NCBI RefSeq assembly: GCF_000761485.1
Contig: NZ_JPMX01000091.1
Coordinates: forward strand, 103,234 to 167,233
Reading direction: 5' to 3'
From: Modestobacter caceresii
GTDB lineage: Bacteria; Actinomycetota; Actinomycetes; Mycobacteriales; Geodermatophilaceae
DNA length: 64,000 nucleotides
Shown in pieces: positions 27,984 through 34,838 of the stretch (its first letter is position 1; the number at the start of each line of letters is the position of its first letter). The notes under the pieces were generated by a model. That model was not told where the DNA came from. It made no database searches and saw nothing but the letters and a program-made list of their open reading frames with translations. Position numbers and translations under genes: made by a program.

Positions 27984-28433
27984 ATGAGCACCGACCAGGC
28001 AGCCGGGTGGGCGCACCGCCTCCCACCGACTCCCACCGCAGTGCACGACAGCTGGGCCTGGACCATCGCCCGACCAGCCGAGCTGACCGCCGCTCGCAAC
28101 GAGTTGCGTCGCAGTCTCGCGTCCGGGACGTTGCCCTCAGGGGCTGACGAGGACGACGTGGACCGGTTGTTGCTCGCCTTCGAGGAGCTCGCCTCCAATG
28201 GGCTGCGGCACAGCGGCGCGCCGGTCCACGTTCGTGTGGACGGGTGTGACGGCGGCTGGCTCGTCGATGTCAGCGACGCCCTCCCCGACCACCCGCCGGT
28301 GCCCGCGGTCGACCGGGACCCGGCCCTGGGCGGACTGGGCCTGCACCTCATCGCCCGGCTGTCCACGGCGTTCGGCTGGGCGGCCGACGGACCCCGCAAG
28401 CACGTCTGGGCCGCGCTGGTGCCCGCCGGTTGA
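27984..28433 (+). CDS. Anti-sigma-factor-type HATPase (RsbW/SpoIIAB-like)
   Basis: 149 residues. GHKL ATPase: N box FEELASNGLRHSG and G1 box WLVDVSDALPD, then a second glycine segment PALGGLGLHLIARLS. There is no histidine phosphoacceptor domain, so it fits the serine kinase/anti-sigma class or a stand-alone ATP-binding protein. ATG follows GCAGGAG. First gene of a run with the ANTAR protein (75 bases on) and near a STAS gene; together they suggest partner-switching control. No sigma factor gene is in the window. Confidence 0.87.
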   Translation: MSTDQAAGWAHRLPPTPTAVHDSWAWTIARPAELTAARNELRRSLASGTLPSGADEDDVDRLLLAFEELASNGLRHSGAPVHVRVDGCDGGWLVDVSDALPDHPPVPAVDRDPALGGLGLHLIARLSTAFGWAADGPRKHVWAALVPAG

Positions 28434-28507
28434 CCATGTCGGTGTGGGACGGGGCTGTCGCCGTACCGGTCACCGTCGTGTCACGATCGAAGGGTGAGGA
28501 GACCGGG

Positions 28508-28831
28508 GTGACCGAGCGGGTCGAGACGTCGATCGAAGCCCGTCTCGCCCGGTCCCTCGAGGAACTCGCGTCCTCGCGCGAGGAGACCGCGGTGTCGCGG
28601 GCCGAGACGGCGACATCCCGCGAGGAGACGGCGGCGGCTCGCGTGAGGGTGGCCGACCTCGAGGCGGCGCTGCGGAGCGCCCGCACCATCGGCATGGCGA
28701 TGGGGATCCTGATGAGCAGCCGGCGCATTCCCGAGCAGGCCGCGTTCGACGCCCTGGTCAACGCCAGCCAGCACCAGAACCGGAAACTGCGGGAGGTGGC
28801 CGAGGACGTCGTCCTCGCCGGGCGCCTCTGA
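28508..28831 (+). CDS. Small ANTAR RNA-binding protein with coiled-coil heptads
   Basis: 107 residues. The N-terminal half is a coiled coil made of near-perfect seven-residue repeats (SREETAV, SRAETAT, SREETAA) running into a leucine-rich helix. The C-terminal half is an ANTAR domain: ARTIGMAMGILMSSRRI, then AFDALVNASQHQNRKLREVA. ANTAR domains bind paired RNA hairpins and act as antiterminators. There is no receiver or GAF sensor, so activity must be set by partner binding or oligomerisation. GTG at 28508 has GAGGAG upstream; an ATG at 28436, in frame, overlaps the HATPase stop and would add residues. Confidence 0.85.
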   Translation: MTERVETSIEARLARSLEELASSREETAVSRAETATSREETAAARVRVADLEAALRSARTIGMAMGILMSSRRIPEQAAFDALVNASQHQNRKLREVAEDVVLAGRL

Positions 28832-28932
28832 CGCCGCGACCGCGGAGGTCACCCAGCGCCACCGACCGGCGCCACCTCTCCCGCGAGGACCGGTCGGGAG
28901 GCGTAGGGTCAGGTCCAGCGCGTTGACCGATC

Positions 28933-28991
28933 GGCGCGTGTTAGCGGGACTCCAGCTCGGGGTTCCTGCCGCGGTGATCACCCCGGTGTCC
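28933..28991 (+). promoter_or_regulatory. Conserved 59-base leader, copy 1
   Basis: This stretch is 49/59 identical (hand count, no gaps) to the minus-strand stretch 30993-30935 ahead of the GAF-ANTAR gene. Both begin GGCGCGTGTT, share TCCTGCCG and end CACCCCGGTGT. Copy 1 ends 16 bases before the ATG of a small ORF (29008); copy 2 ends 17 bases before its ATG. It contains the palindrome GGTGATCACC. It may be a promoter block or an RNA target of ANTAR proteins. Confidence 0.7.
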
Positions 28992-29007
28992 ACACCAGAG
29001 GCGTGTC

Positions 29008-29100
29008 ATGCCCAGAACCCAGCACTTCCCCAGACGAACTGCATCGGACGCCCGCCTCGTGCCCCATTCGAGTGGTCACTCGGGCTGGACCGGGCAGTGA
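29008..29100 (+). CDS. Candidate 30-residue leader protein
   Basis: An ATG preceded by AGAGG at seven bases opens 31 codons (MPRTQHFPRRTASDARLVPH and onward, rich in Arg, His and Ser) and ends at a TGA overlapping the GTG of the next gene (GTGA). Its ATG stands at the same distance from the conserved leader as the ATG of the GAF-ANTAR gene. It may be a coupled leader ORF or simply a real 5' end displaced by duplication. No family recognised. Confidence 0.45.
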   Translation: MPRTQHFPRRTASDARLVPHSSGHSGWTGQ

Positions 29101-29417
29101 CCCTCGACCAGCGGCATCGGCAGATGGACGCCGCCCGCGTCCACGCCGAGCTGACGCTGGAGGCGCTGTGGCTCCGCTACGCGGCGTTGACCGGCAGCGG
29201 CGACCTGTTCGACGTGGACGGGTACCTGGCCGGGCTGATGCCCTGGGAGACCGGTCAGCAGGACGTGCTGGCGCTCGCGCTCAACGAGGCGTTGGCCGAC
29301 GGCTACCGCGCACACCGCGTCGACTACTGCTCACCCACCACATCCGCACCCGGCGGCAGCCGTGATCGCTGGGCAACTGCCCCGCCGTCCGTCACGGACG
29401 CACGCCCAGGAACGTGA
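29097..29417 (+). CDS. Conserved-type hypothetical protein of the ANTAR cluster
   Basis: 106 residues, GTG start overlapping the stop of the small ORF. The first ~75 residues are helical and acidic (LDQRHRQMDAARVHAELTLE, LWLRYAALTG, DVDGYLAGLM, QDVLALALNEALADGYRAHR); the tail is low-complexity. It resembles small proteins I have seen encoded beside ANTAR and stress genes in related actinomycetes, but I cannot name a function. The codon pattern (G/C in third position, few rare codons) supports coding. An adaptor role in the cluster is only a guess. Confidence 0.6.
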   Translation: MTLDQRHRQMDAARVHAELTLEALWLRYAALTGSGDLFDVDGYLAGLMPWETGQQDVLALALNEALADGYRAHRVDYCSPTTSAPGGSRDRWATAPPSVTDARPGT

Positions 29418-29475
29418 CGACGGTGTCGGCGGTCGCACACCGCTGAGCGAGCGGCCCGGCTGACCGGGCACCCGG

Positions 29476-29904
29476 TCACGCCGGCCCCCCGACGTGGGTC
29501 TCGACCAACGCCACCGCGCCGTCTGGACGTGCTGACCGTGCCGGGCGACGCCCGTGACCCGGTACACCGGACACCAGTTGGTCCAGTCCGCTGAGGGCGA
29601 CCAGTCGATCGACGTACCTGCTCGACCGGTGCAGGTACAGCTCGCGCCCGTGGGCGACGGCCAGGGCATGGGCTGCCGCGAGTGCGCGGAGGCCACCGAC
29701 GTCGCACCAGGTGACGGCGGCGCTGTCGACCGTCCACCGCGGATGACCTGTGGTGAGCAGGTTGCCGAGGGCATCGACGAGGTGGTGCGCCCCGTCGCGG
29801 TCCAGCTCGCCGGAGAGGACGACGGTCGCTGTGGCGAAGTCGATCGACACGGACAGCGCCGGGTCGTCCTCGGTCCCCGGCGACGAGGTCACGGGTGCGG
29901 TCAC
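29476..29904 (-). CDS. STAS-domain anti-sigma-factor antagonist-like protein
   Basis: 142 residues with one STAS domain: LSVSIDFATATVVLSGELDR, then RWTVDSAAVTWCDVGGLRAL and AVAHGRELYLHRSSR. In SpoIIAA/RsbV the loop reads D-S-S-G-L and carries the phosphorylated serine; here it is D-V-G-G-L, so that serine is absent. It may be a constitutively active antagonist or a non-switching structural partner. GTG at 29904 is supported by GGGGAG six bases upstream. The obvious partner is the HATPase at 27984, though it lies on the other strand. Confidence 0.85.
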   Translation of the reverse strand: MTAPVTSSPGTEDDPALSVSIDFATATVVLSGELDRDGAHHLVDALGNLLTTGHPRWTVDSAAVTWCDVGGLRALAAAHALAVAHGRELYLHRSSRYVDRLVALSGLDQLVSGVPGHGRRPARSARPDGAVALVETHVGGPA

Positions 29905-30170
29905 GGTGGTCTCCCCCAGAGAGGCGCGGGACACGGCAACCGGCCGGTCCCGGCCCGGGTGCCCCACGAGGCGATCGGCCGGAGGTTGGACCGGGCCGAA
30001 CGGTACGCGACCTCGTGAGCCCGCTCAGGACCGCAAGCCACCTGGCGAGAGTCCAGCAGCGCCGTCCCCAGGAGGCGTGCTCGGTCGACGAGTGCAGGTC
30101 GAGCACCTGGCGTGCGACGGCAACAGTCACAGGTGGCGGAGCCGAGCGACCCGCCCGACACGGGCCCGCC
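29905..30170 (-). other. Intergenic stretch, nothing recognised
   Basis: 266 bases between the GAF-ANTAR stop and the STAS start. Possible short frames look random. A leader for the STAS gene may lie here, but no element could be identified. Confidence 0.5.
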
Positions 30171-30917
30171 TCAGCGGTCGAAGAGGTCCGGCAGCTCGCC
30201 GGTGTGCACGAGGCGTTCGGCGACCTCGCGCAGCTTGGTGTTGGTCCGGCTGGAGAACCCGGCCAGGAGCTGGAAGGCCTGGTCCGCCGTCACCCTGTGC
30301 CGTTCCATCACGATGCCCTTGGCCTGGTCGATGACCGCGCGCGACTCGAGAGCGACCTGGAGGTTGTGCGCCACGTCCTGGGCGCTCTCGTAGGCGTGCA
30401 CGTTCCCGACCGCCACGGCCGCGTACGGGCCGAAGCGGGCGGCTGCCTCCCGGGCATCGTCGTCGAAGGCGTTCGGCGTCCGGGCATAGACGTTCAGCGC
30501 GCCGGAGAGGTCGGCGTCCATGTCCAGCGGCACCGACAGCGAACTCAGGTTGCCGTGCTCGACCGCGCGCCGGGCGTACTCCGGCCAGCGGGTCTCGCTA
30601 CGGGTGTCGGGGATCTCGGTCAGCTCGAGCGTGGTGGCTGCGTGCAGGCAGGGCCCGTGGTGCTCGGCGTACTGCACCTCGTCGAGGTCCGTGGCCAGTT
30701 GCCCGGTGGAGACGACGGTGAACCGCCGATGGCCGGTCTGGACGGTGATCGACACCTCCGGGTCACCGGGCATGACCGACTTGGCCAGCTCTGTCACCGT
30801 CTGGAGCAGCGACTCCATCGAGTAGCGCTGCAGCGAGATGCCGCCCAACTGCTCCAACGCGCGAGCGGCCTCCTGGCTTCGGGAGGGGACGTCAGGGGGG
30901 AGGTCGGCGCGCGACAT
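30171..30917 (-). CDS. GAF-ANTAR regulator 1
   Basis: 248 residues. The GAF sensor domain (about 25-170) includes SITVQTGHRRFTVVSTGQLA, HHGPCLHAATT and LSSLSVPLDM. The C-terminal ANTAR domain (about 185-245) reads SRAVIDQAKGIVMERHRVTA, then FSSRTNTKLREVAERLV. GAF domains bind small ligands or gases and ANTAR binds RNA, so this is likely a ligand-gated antiterminator. ATG follows GGAGCTGAG. The leader holds copy 2 of the conserved 59-base element. It is divergent from a paralogue at 31377; the two share the pattern but are clearly different proteins. Confidence 0.93.
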   Translation of the reverse strand: MSRADLPPDVPSRSQEAARALEQLGGISLQRYSMESLLQTVTELAKSVMPGDPEVSITVQTGHRRFTVVSTGQLATDLDEVQYAEHHGPCLHAATTLELTEIPDTRSETRWPEYARRAVEHGNLSSLSVPLDMDADLSGALNVYARTPNAFDDDAREAAARFGPYAAVAVGNVHAYESAQDVAHNLQVALESRAVIDQAKGIVMERHRVTADQAFQLLAGFSSRTNTKLREVAERLVHTGELPDLFDR

Positions 30918-30934
30918 GGCTCAGCTCCGGTCAG

Positions 30935-30993
30935 GTACACCGGGGTGGTGACCTCGGCAGGAGCCCCGACCTGGGACCCCGCGAACACGCGCC
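30935..30993 (-). promoter_or_regulatory. Conserved 59-base leader, copy 2
   Basis: Minus-strand counterpart of 28933-28991 (49 of 59 bases the same). It ends 17 bases before the ATG of GAF-ANTAR regulator 1. CAGG and CCTG in its middle could pair around an eight-base loop, and GGGGT near the start could pair with ACCCC near the end; these pairings are not fully kept in copy 1. Confidence 0.7.
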
Positions 30994-31235
30994 GTCTGTG
31001 TGCCACGTCGGAGCTCCACGAGCCTAGGCCACCCGGGTGTCGACAGAACGCGGGCAGCCGGGCGTGCGCGGCGGCCCACCAGCCGTGGTCCGGCCGATGG
31101 AGCCTGACCGCGAGAGCTGGTCGCTCAACTCCCCGCCGGCTGACCTCCACGCTGCGCACGTCCGGTCCCCGACGGGACCCTCGTGTGCCGTGTCCGCGCG
31201 CACGGGGGCCAGGCACCACGATCGCCCTTCGTCGT

Positions 31236-31279
31236 GTTCGGGCGTTAACCTGCTCTCGTCACGGGAGCACAGCCCGAAC
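31236..31279 (+). promoter_or_regulatory. Long hairpin in leader of GAF-ANTAR regulator 2
   Basis: GTTCGGGC (31236-31243) pairs perfectly with GCCCGAAC (31272-31279), enclosing a second stem TGCTC/GAGCA (31251-31255 with 31265-31269). It lies about 100 bases before the GAF-ANTAR start. Candidate antitermination or attenuation hairpin. Confidence 0.55.
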
Positions 31280-31376
31280 GGTCTCGGTGCATCACGCAGA
31301 GGCGCACCTCGACCGGGGCACCTGTCGGTGCCGATGCCGCGGAGACCCACTCGCGGTCGCACCGATGGAGCTCCTC

Positions 31377-32105
31377 GTGTCGAACACCACGTCGTCGTCC
31401 TCAGCCACCCGCTCCGCCCTGCAGCAGATCAACTCGTTGGTGTTGCGCGAACACAGCATGGACACGCTCCTGCAGGCGGTCGTCGACGCCACGAAGGCGA
31501 CGCTGCCCGGGTACGTGGACTCGTCGATCTCCCTCGTCGTCGGCAACCGTCCAACCACTGCCGTGTACAGCGGCCAGCTGGCCCTGGACCTGGACGAGTC
31601 CCAGTACGAGCGCGGCCACGGCCCCTGCCTGCACGCCGCGACCACCGGGGAACTCGTCGAGATCACCGACGCCCGCAGCGACACACGGTGGCCCGACTAC
31701 ACCTCCCGAGCGGTCGAGCGCGGCAGCCGCAGCTCGCTGTCGGTGCCGCTGCCGATGACGGGCCTGCAGGCGGGGCTGAACGTCTATGCCACCGAACCGC
31801 GCGCCTTCGACGACGACACCCGGACGGCCGCCGAGGAGTTCGCCCGCGCAGCGGCGGTCAGCATCAGCAACATGCACGCCTACCAGACGGCCCGGGACGT
31901 CGCCGACAACCTGGAGGTGGCCATGCAGTCCCGCTCGGTCATCGACCAGGCCAAGGGCATCCTCATGGAACGGCACGAGCTGACCGCGGAACAGGCGTTC
32001 CAGGTCCTGGTCCATGCCTCGCAAGGGACCAACAGAAAGCTCCGGGAGGTCGCCGATCACCTGGTGGCGACCGGGGAGCTCGTGCAGCCGCGACGCCGCC
32101 GGTGA
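31377..32105 (+). CDS. GAF-ANTAR regulator 2
   Basis: 242 residues. GAF domain (about 20-165): SSISLVVGNRPTTAVYSGQL, GHGPCLHAATTGEL, SSLSVPLPM, LNVYATEPRAFDDDTR. ANTAR domain (about 180-235): SRSVIDQAKGILMERHELTA, HASQGTNRKLREVADHL. Expected to gate transcription antitermination by ligand binding. GTG at 31377 is chosen because GGAG sits seven bases upstream; an ATG at 31365 adds four residues. It shares a 458-base divergent region with regulator 1 and has its own hairpin leader. A broken copy of a quinone oxidoreductase 5' end follows 115 bases downstream. Confidence 0.93.
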   Translation: MSNTTSSSSATRSALQQINSLVLREHSMDTLLQAVVDATKATLPGYVDSSISLVVGNRPTTAVYSGQLALDLDESQYERGHGPCLHAATTGELVEITDARSDTRWPDYTSRAVERGSRSSLSVPLPMTGLQAGLNVYATEPRAFDDDTRTAAEEFARAAAVSISNMHAYQTARDVADNLEVAMQSRSVIDQAKGILMERHELTAEQAFQVLVHASQGTNRKLREVADHLVATGELVQPRRRR

Positions 32106-32220
32106 GTCGATGAGCGAGCGACGTCGATGCGGGCGCTCACTTCGTGGAGAAGGTGGGGACTGCCCCCGGCTCGCGAGGCGACCGAGCCAGGACCTCCCTC
32201 TCACCCCTGGCCTCAGCTGC

Positions 32221-32376
32221 ATGCGAGCAGTCCAGACCACCCACTCCGGCGGCCGTGAAATCTTCCACGTCGCGGACCTCCCCGACCCCGTCCCCGGCGA
32301 GGGCCAGGCCACCTACGACATCTCCTCGTGCGGAGTGGACTTCGCCGACACCCACCACCGGGTGTCCGGCAACTGA
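32221..32376 (+). pseudogene. Truncated quinone oxidoreductase 5' end, copy A (51 codons)
   Basis: Reads MRAVQTTHSGGREIFHVADL, then PDPVPGEGQATYDISS and VDFADTHHRVSGN before TGA. It matches the first ~47 residues of the intact gene at 63749 and has the same length and end point as copy B at 38498. The promoter hexamer TAGCCT of the intact gene is TGGCCT here, so the copy is probably not expressed. The catalytic and NADPH-binding parts are absent. Confidence 0.75.
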
Positions 32377-32508
32377 CGTCACGCACAGGCACGTCGCCCG
32401 CCCACAGCCCGCCGCAGCGTCCGGAGTGGAACGGATGGCTCTCGCGGTCAGCGAGCTGCCGCACCGGCCCGACGCAGTGCCGAGCGGACAGCCCATCGAC
32501 CCGCCGAC

Positions 32509-33582
32509 TCACGCCGGTTCCTCCGCGGCCCCGACCGCACTGTCACGGCCCCGCGCGCTGACGCGCAGGTCGGTACCGGTCAGCAGGTCCTGAGGTGCTC
32601 GGTCGTCCCGTCGGAGGGCGACGGTGCCGATGACCGCGGCGACCAGGCCGGCCCACAGGACCAGTGGTGCCACGACGACGAGGCCGGGCAGCTCCGCGGC
32701 CCTGTCACTGGCCCACCGCGACAACGCAGCGACGACGAACCACGGGCCCGAGACCAGGACGCCCCGCACGAGCAGTGCACGACGTGCGGCGGGGCGGCCG
32801 TCCCGCTGCACCACTGCGGCCCGCACCAGGCGCTGCCCGGGGGTCACGCCGCCGGCGAGGACCGGGACGGCGACGAAGACGAACAGCAGTGAGACGCCCA
32901 GCCCGATCAGTGAGTCGCCGTCGAGGAGGCCGACGAGCAGGAAGTCGACCGCCGCAGCGGTCGCTCGGCGCAACGGACCGGACCGGCCCGAGCGCGCCGC
33001 CCCGTGGCCCGGGTGCGGCACCACCACGACCGCCGGCGCCAGCAGAGCGCCGATGAGGGCGCCGCCGACGTTGGTCAGGACGTCGTCGACATCGAGGACG
33101 CGGTAGGCGCAGTCGTAGAGGCCGAGGACGCCGCTGCCCTGGACCGCCTCGATCGCCGCGGAGGCCGCCAGTGCGACCACGACGACCCGGGGAAGCGACC
33201 ACCGGAAGGAACGCCGGAGCAGCACACCACCGGGGACGAACATCGCGACGTTGTAGAGCAGCTGGAACAGGGCGGGACTGGACAACGGGGAGTGCCCCTC
33301 GGCGAGGTCGCCGCGAACGGCCCCGACGAAGGCGAACGGCTCCAGGTTCCTCCCGACGCAGACCACGTCATCGGGTGACGGCAGTGGGAGCAACGTCAGC
33401 GCGACCACGAAGACGGCGTAGACGGCGAAGAGGTAGACGCCCGCCGCACGCCCCCGGTCGACCACCCCGAACCGTCGGTACTGCACGACCAGCACCGGGA
33501 CGGCCAGAACTCCCAGCGCCAGCAGGGCGAGGACCGCGCCCAGGCTGAGCTGCCCGCGGAAGGCGTCGAGCACCGTGGTCAC
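32509..33582 (-). CDS. VanZ-like and RDD-like two-domain membrane protein
   Basis: 357 residues. The N-terminal VanZ-type domain (about 10-190) has the pattern NLEPFAFV, YNVAMFVPGGVLLRR, AIEAVQG, and DVDDVLTNVGGALIGALL. The C-terminal domain (about 205-330) resembles RDD transmembrane proteins: AAAVDFLLVGLLDG at the first helix and GGVTPGQRLVRAAVV, with ALLVRGVLVSGPW later. Function unknown; VanZ proteins are linked to cell-wall antibiotic tolerance. GTG at 33582 with GGGAG upstream. This is a second VanZ fusion in the window, unrelated to the first in its partner domain. Confidence 0.87.
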   Translation of the reverse strand: MTTVLDAFRGQLSLGAVLALLALGVLAVPVLVVQYRRFGVVDRGRAAGVYLFAVYAVFVVALTLLPLPSPDDVVCVGRNLEPFAFVGAVRGDLAEGHSPLSSPALFQLLYNVAMFVPGGVLLRRSFRWSLPRVVVVALAASAAIEAVQGSGVLGLYDCAYRVLDVDDVLTNVGGALIGALLAPAVVVVPHPGHGAARSGRSGPLRRATAAAVDFLLVGLLDGDSLIGLGVSLLFVFVAVPVLAGGVTPGQRLVRAAVVQRDGRPAARRALLVRGVLVSGPWFVVAALSRWASDRAAELPGLVVVAPLVLWAGLVAAVIGTVALRRDDRAPQDLLTGTDLRVSARGRDSAVGAAEEPA

Positions 33583-33697
33583 ATCGGCTCCCTCGTCGAC
33601 CGTGCACGTCCCACCCGCATGCCGTGCATCCCCCCGGACCGGGCGTCGGCGCCCGATGTCCGTCTCGGCTGCCTCGATGCGTGCACGAGGCCGGTGG

Positions 33698-34747
33698 TCA
33701 GGCCGCAGCCAGGGACAGCCCGGCCAGGCCGGCCATGCCCACCACGGCGAGTCCGGAGAGCGCGAGCAGGGCGCGGTGGTCGAGCATCACCGCGACGAAC
33801 TCCCGGAGGTAGGCGCTCGGCCAGTAGTAGAGCGCGGTCGGGCAACCGATCGCCTGGGCGTCGATCCCCAACCGCCGCGCGAGCAGCGCCGCGCGAGGAG
33901 CGTGGTAGTTGCTGGTGACGATCAGGTAGGGCTCCGGCACACCTCGTTGCTCCAGCAGCCGCGCGCTGAACCGGAGGTTCTCCCGCGTGGTACGTGACCG
34001 GTCCTCCACGAGGACGTCTTGGGCGGGGATGTCGTGCCGGCGCAGCCACTCGGCCATGGCCACCCCCTCGGCGCGCGGCTCGTCGGGGCCCTGGCCGCCA
34101 CTGGGGACGATCGGCAGCCCACCCGTCCGTCCCCTCCGTTCCTCGATGGCGGTGACCGCACGGTGCAGGCGCGCGGCGAGCAACGGCGAGACCTCGCCCT
34201 CGACCAGACCGGCCCCGAGCACGATCACTGCCCGGGCCTCGGCCCGCCGGGCGAGCCAGGCGTAGAGCGCGGTGTGCGTCGCGAAGGCCAGGAAGAGCAG
34301 GCCGGCGCAGGCCTGTGCGGTCAGCAGGCCCACGGCCAGGGCACCGGTCACGGGGTTCTCGTGCCGGAGCAGAGCGACGAGGACGACGGGGAAGCCGATC
34401 ATCGACAGCCCTGCCAGCAAGGAGAGGGCATTGGCCAGCGATCTGCTCTCCCTGCGCAGCACCAGGACACCGTCGACGACCAGGAGCAGCGGCAGGAGGG
34501 CGAGACCGAGCCCGACCAGTGCTGCCGCCGCGAGGAGGACGACGCCGGTGACGACCTCCAGTTCGGTCGACCGCGCGGTCAGCAGGGCGACCGAGCCCAG
34601 CAGGTAGTGGCCGAGGAGGACCACCAGCACGCCGTTGCGGAGGGCCCGCGGGTCCCTCCGCAGCGACCAGACCAGCGCTGCGCCCACGACGAGGACCCCG
34701 AGGAGCGGTGCCAGACCCCGCGCGGCGAACTCCGTCGGCGGGCCCAC
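33698..34747 (-). CDS. YdcF/SanA-like (DUF218) membrane protein, cassette copy 1
   Basis: 349 residues. Several TM helices (about 10-170) precede a DUF218 domain (about 175-320) with VIVLGAGLVEGEVSPLLAAR, PSGGQGPDEPRAEGVAM, VEDRSRTTRENLRFS and YLIVTSNYHAPRAAL. DUF218 proteins (ElyC, SanA, YdcF) act in envelope biogenesis and vancomycin-related phenotypes in other bacteria. GTG at 34747 is chosen by alignment with copy 2 at 39951-40988; TTG at 34759 is the alternative. It is divergent from the HdeD-lipase gene, as in copy 2, which shows the pair was duplicated as a unit. Confidence 0.9.
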   Translation of the reverse strand: MGPPTEFAARGLAPLLGVLVVGAALVWSLRRDPRALRNGVLVVLLGHYLLGSVALLTARSTELEVVTGVVLLAAAALVGLGLALLPLLLVVDGVLVLRRESRSLANALSLLAGLSMIGFPVVLVALLRHENPVTGALAVGLLTAQACAGLLFLAFATHTALYAWLARRAEARAVIVLGAGLVEGEVSPLLAARLHRAVTAIEERRGRTGGLPIVPSGGQGPDEPRAEGVAMAEWLRRHDIPAQDVLVEDRSRTTRENLRFSARLLEQRGVPEPYLIVTSNYHAPRAALLARRLGIDAQAIGCPTALYYWPSAYLREFVAVMLDHRALLALSGLAVVGMAGLAGLSLAAA

Positions 34748-34826
34748 TCCTCGATCCAATCACCCCGGTCGGGAGCGCGTGCAGCGCACTCGGGCAACCC
34801 GGGCGATGTGCAGGTGGGCGGCCCCC

Positions 34827-34832
34827 TAGGGT
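34827..34832 (+). promoter_or_regulatory. -10 box (TAGGGT), leaderless
   Basis: TAGGGT stands six bases before the ATG of the HdeD-lipase copy 1. Copy 2 has TACGGT in exactly the same place, so the box has been kept through divergence. Confidence 0.6.
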
Positions 34833-34838
34833 GCGGTC

